The notes under the pieces: generated by a model
What the model saw: the letters and a program-made list of their open reading frames with translations, nothing else
What the model was told of the DNA's origin: nothing
Databases searched by the model: none
In this document: positions 1-6,737 of the stretch, one piece after another
How the letters are laid out: every line of letters begins with the position of its first letter
Numbering within the stretch: position 1 is the stretch's first letter
Made by a program: the position numbers and the translations under genes
Origin: Lachnospiraceae bacterium
GTDB lineage: Bacteria > Bacillota > Clostridia > Lachnospirales > Lachnospiraceae
Direction: 5' to 3'
DNA: 17,621 nt
Assembly: GCA_017613225.1 (NCBI GenBank)
Contig: JAGAEH010000166.1
Coordinates: forward strand, 1 to 17,621

Positions 1-19
1 ACAAAAGGACCGTCCCTGT
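1..19. repeat. single arm of a GGACGGTCC-type repeat
   Basis: The first 19 bases match, on the opposite strand, the right arm and T-rich tail of the hairpin element at 5435-5490. Read on the minus strand it is ACAGGGACGGTCC followed by TTTTGT, just after the stop of the hydrolase gene that ends at 48. No partner arm is visible nearby, so it is either a solo arm or an element cut by the window edge. The 28 bases between it and that stop codon show nothing else. Confidence 0.6.
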
Positions 20-47
20 GGGTTCTGGATGTTATTTCTTCTCTACC

Positions 48-737
48 CTACTCTGTCAAAAACCTCGCCGCTCCGGCGTCCCGCAGCATCACGTCATGGC
101 CGTGGATCTCCACCGCCCTGCCGGGCAGCTCGCCGCGAAGCATCTTTTCCGCCGCTTCTTTCAGCGCGGGGATCAGCGATTTTTCCACCGGGAAAGTGCT
201 GTGGGAAGGATAGACCACGTCGAAGCGGTCCATCATGTCCTCCAGCCTGGCAAGGCTCACCGCGTAGGCGTGGAACTCCCGCTGCACGCCGAACATGAAG
301 ATGTTTCCGTCCTGCACGGAGTCGCCGGAATACAGCACCCGCTTGTCGATATCCAGCAGGGCGATGCTGCCGGGGGTGTGTCCCGGAATGTGGATCACTT
401 CCAGCTTTCTGCCGCCCAGATCCAGCACGTCTCCGTCCCAGACGGGGATCAGCTGCCCGACCGCCACGGGTCCGTGGTAGTAGTTGGAGCCCTCCGCCGG
501 ATGCATGTAGAACCAGGGAAACGCGGCATTGCCGGCCACGTGATCCCGGTCCGCGTGGGTGTTCAAAAGCTCAAGCGGCAGATCCGTCAGGCTCCGGGCG
601 ATCTCCTTCGCGTCCGGCGTGTTCATGCCGCTGTCGATCAGCAGCGCCTTGTCCGTACCGGTCAGCAGGAAAAAACGGACGCCGCCGTCCTCGATGCGCC
701 AGGTATTTTCATCGATCTGAATGATCTGAACTTCCAT
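48..737 (-). CDS. MBL-fold metallo-hydrolase, 229 aa
   Basis: This is a small cytoplasmic metallo-beta-lactamase-fold hydrolase with no signal peptide. The metal ligands are in the expected order: HADRDH at residues 61-66, GHTPGS at 119-124 (H120), SGD at 138-140 (D139) and a late His at 179 in YPSHS. The usual HxHxDH motif has Asp in place of the second His, as in a number of MBL subfamilies. The start is set by GGAGGGG a few bases upstream. It lies 14 bp after the dehydrogenase gene, so the two are probably co-transcribed. Family members include glyoxalase II-like thioesterases, lactonases and many enzymes of unknown substrate. The fold is secure, but the substrate cannot be named. Confidence 0.88.
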   Translation of the reverse strand: MEVQIIQIDENTWRIEDGGVRFFLLTGTDKALLIDSGMNTPDAKEIARSLTDLPLELLNTHADRDHVAGNAAFPWFYMHPAEGSNYYHGPVAVGQLIPVWDGDVLDLGGRKLEVIHIPGHTPGSIALLDIDKRVLYSGDSVQDGNIFMFGVQREFHAYAVSLARLEDMMDRFDVVYPSHSTFPVEKSLIPALKEAAEKMLRGELPGRAVEIHGHDVMLRDAGAARFLTE

Positions 738-751
738 TTTCCCCTCCGCGC

Positions 752-1702
752 TCAGCTCACCACGTTCACGGGCGTGCCGTTAAAGAAGCCCTGTACGTCG
801 TCGCGGATGATCCCCAGCAGCCGCTGTCTGGTCTCGTAGCCCTTCCAACCCATGTGGGGCGTGAGGATCACGTTCTCCAGGGTGTACAGGGGATTGTCCT
901 GGGCCGGGGGCTCCGTCTCCTGCACGTCCAGGCCTGCGCCGGCGATGCGGCCGGCTTTCAGCGCCTTGATCAGCGCGGGCTCGTCGATCAGCGCGCCGCG
1001 GGAGGTATTGATCATGAACGCCGTGGGCTTCATCTTTTCGATGGCGGCTCCGTCAATGATGTGCTTCGTCTGGGGCGTCAGCGGGCAGTGCAGCGACACG
1101 TAATCGCTCTCCGCCAGCAGGGTATCCAGATCCACGTACTTCACGTTCTCTTCGTCCCGGCCGGGATGGCGCTTGTGGATCAGCACCTTCATCCCCAGGG
1201 CCAGGGCCACCTTTTTCACCTCATTGCCGATGTTGCCGCAGCCCACCAGGCCGATGGTCTTGCCGTTCACCTCCAGGTGCGGCACCAGGATATGCTCCGT
1301 AAAGTTGCGGCGGTCGCCCCGCTCCAGCATGCGGATCTGGGTCTGCATGGTACTGGAAAGGTTCAGCAAAAACATGATGGCGGTCTGGGCCACCCGCTGG
1401 GAACTGTAGGCCGGGATGTTGGTCACCGTAATGCCCTTTGCCCGGGCCGCAGCGATATCGATGTTGTTATAGCCGGTGCCCGCCTCGCAGATCAGCTTCA
1501 CACTGTCAGGAAACTGCGCGATCAGGTCCGCCGGAACCGGCAGCTCCTTGGTGACGATGGCCGCCGCCCCCTGGATGCGGGGCAGAAATTCCTCCGGCGC
1601 GGTGGCGTCATAGACCACGGTGTCGGCGCTCAGGCAGGAAAAATCCATGCTGCCGTCGTAATTCATCTTGCCGGCATTCATCACTACTACTCTTTGATCC
1701 AT
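752..1702 (-). CDS. D-2-hydroxyacid dehydrogenase (glycerate dehydrogenase/hydroxypyruvate reductase-like), 316 aa
   Basis: This is an NAD(P)-dependent enzyme that interconverts 2-oxoacids and D-2-hydroxyacids in the cytoplasm. The Rossmann GxGxxG motif is at residues 151-159 (GLVGCGNIG). The catalytic set is present: Arg235 in NTSRGALID, Glu in DVQETEP (262-264) and His283 in LTPHMGW. The segment after that His (TRQRLLGIIRDDVQGF) resembles glycerate/hydroxypyruvate reductases more than D-lactate dehydrogenases, but the substrate is inferred. I chose the ATG at 1702 because AGGAGG sits 8 nt upstream. An in-frame ATG at 1771 overlaps the stop of the preceding mgtC-like gene by ATGA but would add 23 residues outside the family pattern. 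The gene sits between mgtC-like and MBL genes in the same direction. Confidence 0.9.
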   Translation of the reverse strand: MDQRVVVMNAGKMNYDGSMDFSCLSADTVVYDATAPEEFLPRIQGAAAIVTKELPVPADLIAQFPDSVKLICEAGTGYNNIDIAAARAKGITVTNIPAYSSQRVAQTAIMFLLNLSSTMQTQIRMLERGDRRNFTEHILVPHLEVNGKTIGLVGCGNIGNEVKKVALALGMKVLIHKRHPGRDEENVKYVDLDTLLAESDYVSLHCPLTPQTKHIIDGAAIEKMKPTAFMINTSRGALIDEPALIKALKAGRIAGAGLDVQETEPPAQDNPLYTLENVILTPHMGWKGYETRQRLLGIIRDDVQGFFNGTPVNVVS

Positions 1703-1710
1703 CTGGTCTT

Positions 1711-1716
1711 CCTCCT
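1711..1716 (-). promoter_or_regulatory. ribosome binding site that sets the dehydrogenase start
   Basis: The minus strand reads AGGAGG, 8 nt before the ATG at 1702. It favours that start over the upstream in-frame ATG at 1771. Confidence 0.75.
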
Positions 1717-1767
1717 TTACTTCTGGGATAACCATTCTATATACAGTCTCGCCTGGCCCGGTCTGCG

Positions 1768-2454
1768 TCATACAACGTAGGCGTCCAGGATCCCTTCCAT
1801 CGTCTTGATATGGGCGATGAGCTGATCCGCCCGCATGTTTCCGCGAAGCTCGATCACCGCTTCGTAATCCGGATCCTCCGGGCCCGTCTTGTTCTGAATG
1901 TGCAGATTGACGATGGCCAGGCGGTTGTCCTTGCAGTCGCGCAGCACCTGATCCAGCGCGTGTTTCTGTTCGTAGCGCACCTCCAGCTTATACTGGGGAT
2001 CGTGCTTGATCATCTTACTTCCGAACTTCGCCATGACTGTCTGAGTGAGCAGGATCAGAGCCGTTCCTAAAATCCCGCCCTCGTAAAAGCCGCTGCCGAT
2101 GGCCAGGCCCACGATACCCGTGGCCCAAAGGCCGGCCGCTGTGGTCAGGCCCTTGATGGACATCTTTTTGGTCACGATGATGGCGCCGGCGCCGATAAAG
2201 CCCAGGCCGGTGATCACCTGGCCGCTGATTCGGGAGACGTCCGCGGGAAGCTCCATTACCATGTAGATATACAGGCCTGTCACAGCCGCGATGGCGCCGC
2301 CCAGGCACACCAGGATGTGAGTGCGGAAGCCGGCGGTGCGGTTTTTCGCGGAGCGCTCCAGACCGATCAGGGTGCCCAGCAGGGCCGCGGCGATCAGCCG
2401 GATGATCACGTTCCAGGTCGAAAGATCTCTTAATCCGTCAAATATCGAAAGCAT
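1768..2454 (-). CDS. MgtC/SapB family membrane protein (first of two), 228 aa
   Basis: This is an integral membrane protein of the MgtC/SapB family. The N-terminal 145 residues hold about five hydrophobic segments. Family signatures are visible: GLERSAKNRTAGFRTHIL around 31-48, ITGLGFIGAGAII at 81-93 and GLTTAAGLWATG at 102-113. Residues from about 155 to the end form a soluble tail of ACT-like character. MgtC proteins are linked to growth at low magnesium and to modulation of F-type ATPase in enterobacteria. In Clostridia their role is mostly unknown. The start has a strong RBS (AAGGAGG). The gene lies 12 bp downstream of a second, divergent mgtC-like gene, which suggests paired subunits or specialised paralogues. 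Confidence 0.92.
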   Translation of the reverse strand: MLSIFDGLRDLSTWNVIIRLIAAALLGTLIGLERSAKNRTAGFRTHILVCLGGAIAAVTGLYIYMVMELPADVSRISGQVITGLGFIGAGAIIVTKKMSIKGLTTAAGLWATGIVGLAIGSGFYEGGILGTALILLTQTVMAKFGSKMIKHDPQYKLEVRYEQKHALDQVLRDCKDNRLAIVNLHIQNKTGPEDPDYEAVIELRGNMRADQLIAHIKTMEGILDAYVV

Positions 2455-2466
2455 TCCGGTACCTCC

Positions 2467-3192
2467 TTACGCGATCAGTTCGTGCACGGAGCGCACGCAG
2501 GGCAGCTCTGCAATGGAGGAGAGCATGGCCGAATGGGAGCGGTTGTTTTTGCTCATCTGCAGGATGAAAATGGCCGAGGGAAACTTGTTCTTCTCTTTTT
2601 CGAACCGCTCGATGTCAATATCGTAGACTTTTGCCTCGTGTTCTTTGATCACATTGTTGATCTTGTCGATGTCCTCAATGGACTCGAACTCCACCGTCAT
2701 GGAGATGTTCCGCAGCTTGCGCTTAAATTCGACCTCCAGCGGGGACATGGGGTTCAGCACCAGGGCCGCGATCACGATGGCCGGGATCGCGCACTCATAA
2801 AAGCCGCAGCCCGCCGCGATGCCGATGCACACCGTGGCGAACATGCCGGTGGCCGTGGTCAGTCCGTTCACCTGTTGGTGCGCGCTTTTGATGATGGTGC
2901 CGGCACCCAGAAAGCCGATGCCGGTGATGACCGCCGCTCCCAGACGCGAGGCGTCGAATTTCTCGCCGACTCTGGCCAGGGCCTCCTGCCAGGGGCCGTG
3001 CAGCATTGCGTAATAGTAGAGAGTGAGGAGCACGGACAGCGCCGCGCCGATGCTGATCAGCATGTAGGTGCGGAAACCTGCCGACCGGGCCTTTTTGGAC
3101 CGTCCGAAACCCATGATGCCGCCGCCCAGCATGGCCAGCAGCAGGCGGAACAGGACCGAGACGAAGTTGAATTCCTTTAAGTAGGCAAACAT
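2467..3192 (-). CDS. MgtC/SapB family membrane protein (second of two), 241 aa
   Basis: This is a paralogue of the neighbouring gene. It keeps the same framework: GFGRSKKARSAGFRTYML at 28-45, ITGIGFLGAGTII at 89-101 and GLTTATGMFATV at 110-121. It has an N-terminal multi-helix membrane part (to about 147) and a soluble C-terminal tail (about 155-241). It differs from its neighbour by an insertion around 64-82 between helices. It has a modest RBS (AAAGGAC about 9 nt before the ATG). It is the first gene of the minus-strand group 3192-48. I found no convincing promoter directly upstream and no magnesium riboswitch pattern, so its control may come from the structured region 3193-3543 or further upstream. 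Confidence 0.92.
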   Translation of the reverse strand: MFAYLKEFNFVSVLFRLLLAMLGGGIMGFGRSKKARSAGFRTYMLISIGAALSVLLTLYYYAMLHGPWQEALARVGEKFDASRLGAAVITGIGFLGAGTIIKSAHQQVNGLTTATGMFATVCIGIAAGCGFYECAIPAIVIAALVLNPMSPLEVEFKRKLRNISMTVEFESIEDIDKINNVIKEHEAKVYDIDIERFEKEKNKFPSAIFILQMSKNNRSHSAMLSSIAELPCVRSVHELIA

Positions 3193-3246
3193 AGAAGTTC
3201 TGTCCTTTATGATAAACTCTTATCTTTCGGTTATTAATACAAAATG

Positions 3247-3262
3247 AGCGGATCCTGCCGCT
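3247..3262 (-). terminator. short hairpin with weak T-tract upstream of the mgtC-like genes
   Basis: AGCGG (3247-3251) and CCGCT (3258-3262) form a 5-bp stem. On the minus strand it is followed by CATTTTGT. It could stop or attenuate transcription arriving from the ABC exporter side. The stem is short and the call is weak. Confidence 0.25.
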
Positions 3263-3273
3263 TTACGTGCTTT

Positions 3274-3499
3274 TGCAGGGCATCGCCCTGCGAACGAAAG
3301 CTGCTAGGCTCGACTGCCGTCCGGATATACACTCGCCTTGCTGCGGAACTCGCTTCGCTCAGACAGGTCCGAGGAAAGGCGAACACTTAACAAGGGCGAG
3401 TATCGCCCGAGTTTAGTGAGAGCCATCCCTAGAGGGAAGGCTCGATCCGGCCGTTGTCTTGCCAAGGGCTTTCGTAATGCAGGGGCTTATGCTCCTGCA
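3274..3499 (+). ncRNA. candidate structured RNA with a four-way junction
   Basis: I see mutually compatible pairings covering most of this gap. Hairpin 3274-3281/3285-3292 comes first. An outer stem of 8 bp pairs 3294-3301 with 3468-3475. Two short helices follow inward (3307-3309/3461-3463 and 3311-3314/3453-3456), then CCGGAT 3321-3326 with ATCCGG 3445-3450. Inside that are three branches: 3333-3339/3376-3382 (with inner CGGA/TCCG at 3344-3347/3368-3371), 3384-3418 (GGGCGA/TCGCCC at the tip) and 3420-3443. They are joined by single-base linkers at 3383, 3419 and 3444. A 9-bp hairpin (3478-3486/3491-3499) follows. Three pairs are G-U only when read on the + strand (3274/3292, 3312/3455, 3484/3493), which favours + transcription. 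I do not recognise the class, and no good promoter is visible. It could also be a non-autonomous mobile RNA element. Confidence 0.55.
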
Positions 3500-3515
3500 A
3501 AGCACAAAGCCGCAG

Positions 3516-3566
3516 CACAGTATAAGCTGCATAAATAGTGCAGCTATTTATGCAGCTTATACTGTG
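3516..3566. repeat. perfect 23-bp inverted repeat across the ABC exporter stop codon
   Basis: The arms 3516-3538 and 3544-3566 are exact reverse complements, separated by the 5-base loop TGCAG. The right arm is the last 23 bases of the exporter gene including its TAG stop. The left arm is an inverted copy of that end lying in the intergenic region. On either strand it would form a long stable hairpin. Neither side has a proper T-tract, so a 3'-end stabiliser or a fold-back duplication scar is as likely as a terminator. Confidence 0.85.
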
Positions 3567-5355
3567 TCTCATACAACTCGGTATATACTCCTCCGGCGCC
3601 GACCAGCTGCTCGTGGGTGCCGCGCTCCACGATCTCCCCGTTCTTCAAGACCAGGATCTCGTCCGCCGCCAGGATCGTGGACAGACGGTGCGCGATCAGG
3701 ATCGCCGTGCGGGTCTCGATCAGCGGATCGATGGCATCCTGGATCTTCTTCTCGGAGATGGAGTCCAGGGCGGAAGTAGCCTCGTCAAAGATCAGGAGCG
3801 CCGGATCATGCAGCAGTACCCGCGCGATGGCGATGCGCTGCTTTTCGCCACCGGACAGCTTCAGGCCGCGGTTTCCCACCACGGTGTCGAAACCTTTCTC
3901 CTGAGCCTGTATGTAATCGTAGATATTGGCCTTCGTGCAGGCGTCGATCAGCTCCTCCTCCGTGGCGTCCGGCTTGACGTACAGCAGATTGTCCCGGATC
4001 GTCCCGTTGAACAGGTAGGTCTCCTGGGTCACGATGCCGATGTTGCTGCGCAGGAAGTGCAGATCCAGTCCCTTCACGTCCTTTCCGTCAAAGAGCACCG
4101 AACCCTTCTGCGCGTCGTACAGCCTCGGGATCAGGTTGATCATCGTGCTCTTACCGCTGCCGGAAGGTCCCACGATGGCCACGGAGTGCCTCGGCATCAG
4201 CTTAAAGCTCACATTCTTCAAAATGGGCTTGCCGGGTTCATAGGAGAAGCCCACATGGCTGAATTCCACACCGCCGTAGGCCTTTTCGGGGATGACGGGA
4301 TACCTGGGGTTCTTGATCTCCGGCTCGATGTCGAAGTAATCGAAGATGCGGGTGAACAGCGCCATGGAGCGGAGCCAGTCCACCTGGATGTTCAGCAGGG
4401 AGTTGACCGGCCCGTACATGCGTCCCAGCAACGCCACCAGAACGGTGATGTCGCCGACGGTCAGATCGGAGCCGTGCTTGATCATCAGAATGCCGCCCGC
4501 CAGGTACAGCAGCATGGGCCCCACGTTGGTGATGGTGGTCAGGATCACGCGGAACCAGCGGCCCGCCATGCTCTCACGGATGTTCAGCTTCACCATCTTG
4601 TCGTTGACGGCTTCGTACTTTTTGTATTCCTCTTCTTCCTTGCAGAAGAGCTTCACCAGGGTCTGGCCGCTGACGGACAGGGTCTCGTTCAGGATACCGT
4701 TCATCTCGTCGCTGCACTCCTGGGACTCCCGCGTCAGATTCCAGCGCGTCTTGCCCGCCGCCCGGGTGGGAATGGTAAACAGCGGCACGATGGCAATGCC
4801 CACCAGCGCCATGATCCAGTTCTTCTGGAACATGGCGATCAGCGCCACGATCAAAGTGATACTGTTGGAAAGGATGCTGGAAAAGGTGCTGGTGATCACC
4901 TGCTGCACGCCGGAGATGTCGCTGGTCATGCGGGTGATGATCTCGCCCTGATTGTTGACGGTAAAGAAGTGCTGGCTCTGGGACTGCAGATGGCGGTACA
5001 TCTGGTTGCGCATGTCGAAGGTGATGTGCTGCGCGATCCAGGTGTTCAGGTAGCTCTCCGCCACACCGATCAGGCTGGATATCAGATAGGCGCCGAAGGT
5101 CAGCAGGATGAACAGGATCAGTTTGCCGAAATCCTTGGCGATCAGGCCTTCATCGATGATCTTGCCGGTGAAGATGGAGGGCAGCATGCCCGTTACCGAG
5201 GATATCACGATGCAGATCAGCGCTATGGACAGCTGCTTCCAGTAGGGCTTCAGGTACGAAAAGACGCGCTTGATGAGCGCCATCGTCACCTTCGGCATGT
5301 TCTTTTTTTCTTCTTCTGTCAGATATCGGCCGCCGGGGCCTCCCATGGGTGGCAT
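3544..5355 (-). CDS. ABC exporter, fused permease and ATPase (MdlB/MsbA-like), 603 aa
   Basis: This is a type IV half-transporter: six predicted membrane helices in residues 40-320, then a nucleotide-binding domain. Walker A is GPSGSGKS at 396-403, the Q-loop Gln is 444, the signature LSGGEKQ is at 500-506, Walker B ends in DE at 524-525 and the switch His is 556. All catalytic residues are present, so it can act as a homodimer. No partner half-transporter is adjacent. The N-terminus (MPPMGGPGGR) is of the glycine-rich type common in Firmicutes multidrug or lipid exporters. The RBS is AGAGGAAG. It has its own promoter (5394-5422) behind a terminator-like hairpin, so it is a separate transcription unit. 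The last residues (YKLHK) lie within the 23-bp inverted repeat. The substrate is unknown. Confidence 0.93.
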   Translation of the reverse strand: MPPMGGPGGRYLTEEEKKNMPKVTMALIKRVFSYLKPYWKQLSIALICIVISSVTGMLPSIFTGKIIDEGLIAKDFGKLILFILLTFGAYLISSLIGVAESYLNTWIAQHITFDMRNQMYRHLQSQSQHFFTVNNQGEIITRMTSDISGVQQVITSTFSSILSNSITLIVALIAMFQKNWIMALVGIAIVPLFTIPTRAAGKTRWNLTRESQECSDEMNGILNETLSVSGQTLVKLFCKEEEEYKKYEAVNDKMVKLNIRESMAGRWFRVILTTITNVGPMLLYLAGGILMIKHGSDLTVGDITVLVALLGRMYGPVNSLLNIQVDWLRSMALFTRIFDYFDIEPEIKNPRYPVIPEKAYGGVEFSHVGFSYEPGKPILKNVSFKLMPRHSVAIVGPSGSGKSTMINLIPRLYDAQKGSVLFDGKDVKGLDLHFLRSNIGIVTQETYLFNGTIRDNLLYVKPDATEEELIDACTKANIYDYIQAQEKGFDTVVGNRGLKLSGGEKQRIAIARVLLHDPALLIFDEATSALDSISEKKIQDAIDPLIETRTAILIAHRLSTILAADEILVLKNGEIVERGTHEQLVGAGGVYTELYETQYKLHK

Positions 5356-5393
5356 AGTACTTCCTCTGCTTTCTTCAATTTGCCCCCATTATC

Positions 5394-5422
5394 ATTTTAA
5401 AGCACAACGTCTGACATTGCAA
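5394..5422 (-). promoter_or_regulatory. predicted sigma-A-type promoter of the ABC exporter
   Basis: On the minus strand TTGCAA (5422-5417) and TAAAAT (5399-5394) are separated by 17 bp. The position is about 40 bp upstream of the exporter ATG and downstream of the hairpin at 5435-5485. Confidence 0.6.
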
Positions 5423-5434
5423 TGGAAAAACGGA

Positions 5435-5485
5435 GGACCGTCCCCTGTTCCAAAGCCAGCAGCGCCGGACACACAGGGACGGTCC
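5435..5485. terminator. bidirectional terminator-like hairpin, GGACGGTCC repeat
   Basis: GGACCGTCCCCTGT (5435-5448) pairs with ACAGGGACGGTCC (5473-5485) with one bulged C and a 24-nt loop. On the + strand it is followed by TTTTGTGTT, and on the minus strand by TCCGTTTTT. It lies 16 bp after the stop of the amidohydrolase gene, so it probably ends the four-gene glycosidase operon. The arm also occurs at 1-19, which marks it as a dispersed repeat. Confidence 0.65.
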
Positions 5486-5501
5486 TTTTGTGTTGGATCA
5501 T

Positions 5502-6677
5502 TTACGCGCGCGCGGACGCCTTCAGATACACCGCCAGCTCGCACTCCAGGGCGATGTCCAGCATGCGCTCGTCGATGCGGAACAGAGGGGAGTGATGCGG
5601 GTTGTAGGTGCCCGGATCCTCGGGATTTGAAGCGCCTACGTTGAAGAAGCAGCCCGGTTTCTCCAGCGCGTAGTAGGCAAAGTCCTCGCCCCCCAGGCCG
5701 GCTTCGGTGGTGCCCAGCTCATAGCCCAGTTCGCCTACCGCCTCCCGGACCAGTTCGCACTGTTCATGCTGATTGATGGTTGCGGGATAGCCCACCACCA
5801 TGTCGGGCTCGCACTCCGCGCCCCAGGCTTCGCACAGGGCCTTGGCCACCGCCACGATGCGGTCCAGCAGCGGCACCAGCAGCTCGTTGTTGTGGACGCG
5901 GACGTTGCCGCCGAGGCGGGCCTCCGCGGGGATGATGTTCGGCGCGTCACCGGCGTGCATGTAACAGACTGTTACGGTGGCGGTCTCGGAAGGATCCACC
6001 TTCTCCGTCTTGATCTGCTCGATGGCGTTGATCAGCAGCGCCGCGATGGGGACCGGATTCAGGGCCTTGGCCGAATTGGAGCCGTGGCCCCCCTTGCCCT
6101 TGATGACGATCTCATAGGTGCTGACCGCCGCGGATACGGGGCCGTCGTTGACGATCACTTTGCCCAGATCCTTGCCGGCGCTGGCGTGGAAGCCGTAGAT
6201 CTCGTCCACATCCTCCATCACCCCGTCTTCCACCAGGGTCTTGGCGCCGCCGGGCAGCAGCTCTTCCGCCCGCTGGAAGATCAGTTTTACGGTGCCCTTC
6301 ACCAGTTCCGGATGCTCCGAAAGGACCTTGCCGAAGGCCAGCAGCGTGGCCGCGTGGGTGTCGTGGCCGCAGGCGTGCATCACGCCGGGCACCGTGCTCT
6401 TATAGGGAAGGTCGTTGCATTCGGTGACGGGCAGCGCGTCGAAGTCCGCGCGGAAGGCGATGGTCTTGCCGGGCTGTTCGCCGCGGATGATGCCCACCGT
6501 GGACGTGCCGGTGATCCCCTCGGCGATCTCGATGCCGAACTCTGTCAGTTTTTCCTTGATATAGGCCTGGGAGCCGGTCTCCTGAAAGCTCAGTTCCGGG
6601 TGCATGTGCAGGTAGTGTCTGTACTCGCGGATCGCTTCGCTCTGTTCCGCCGCCAGCTGTTTGATCAGTTCCTTCAT
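5502..6677 (-). CDS. M20 family amidohydrolase / N-acyl-amino-acid hydrolase, 391 aa
   Basis: This is a dinuclear-metal amidohydrolase of the M20D type (hippurate, N-acetyl-amino-acid and IAA-conjugate hydrolases). Visible motifs are RADFDALP at 77-84, HACGHDTH at 101-108 (metal ligands C103 and H105), the catalytic Glu pair in QRAEELLPGGA (E138, E139), H164 and the late His in NPHHSPLF (361-362). A dimerisation domain fits residues 180-290, including KGKGGHGS at 193-200. It has no signal peptide, so it acts in the cytoplasm. The RBS (AGGAGG) is 8 nt from the ATG. It is the last gene of the minus-strand operon, 60 bp after the GH4 gene. It probably removes an acyl group or cleaves an amide of an imported compound. 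The exact substrate is not readable. Confidence 0.92.
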   Translation of the reverse strand: MKELIKQLAAEQSEAIREYRHYLHMHPELSFQETGSQAYIKEKLTEFGIEIAEGITGTSTVGIIRGEQPGKTIAFRADFDALPVTECNDLPYKSTVPGVMHACGHDTHAATLLAFGKVLSEHPELVKGTVKLIFQRAEELLPGGAKTLVEDGVMEDVDEIYGFHASAGKDLGKVIVNDGPVSAAVSTYEIVIKGKGGHGSNSAKALNPVPIAALLINAIEQIKTEKVDPSETATVTVCYMHAGDAPNIIPAEARLGGNVRVHNNELLVPLLDRIVAVAKALCEAWGAECEPDMVVGYPATINQHEQCELVREAVGELGYELGTTEAGLGGEDFAYYALEKPGCFFNVGASNPEDPGTYNPHHSPLFRIDERMLDIALECELAVYLKASARA

Positions 6678-6737
6678 CTTCTGGTCCTCCTTGTCGATGG
6701 TGCTTGTGAGAGTTCAGGCCGCGCCTTGCCGCAGCCC

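Noticed and set aside
3209..3237. Promoter TTAATA-17-TATCAT for the mgtC-like operon
   Set aside because: Transcription would begin after the AAAGGA ribosome site, leaving an untranslatable leader, so the match is probably chance.
3338..3538. 66-codon + strand reading frame
   Set aside because: It has no good RBS, an arginine-rich composition typical of noncoding frames, and its end (YKLHK) is only the mirror of the palindrome.
3193..3543. Magnesium (M-box) or other known riboswitch controlling the mgtC-like genes
   Set aside because: None of the conserved boxes I know for M-box, cobalamin, SAM, lysine or T-box leaders is visible on the minus strand, and G-U pairs favour the + strand.
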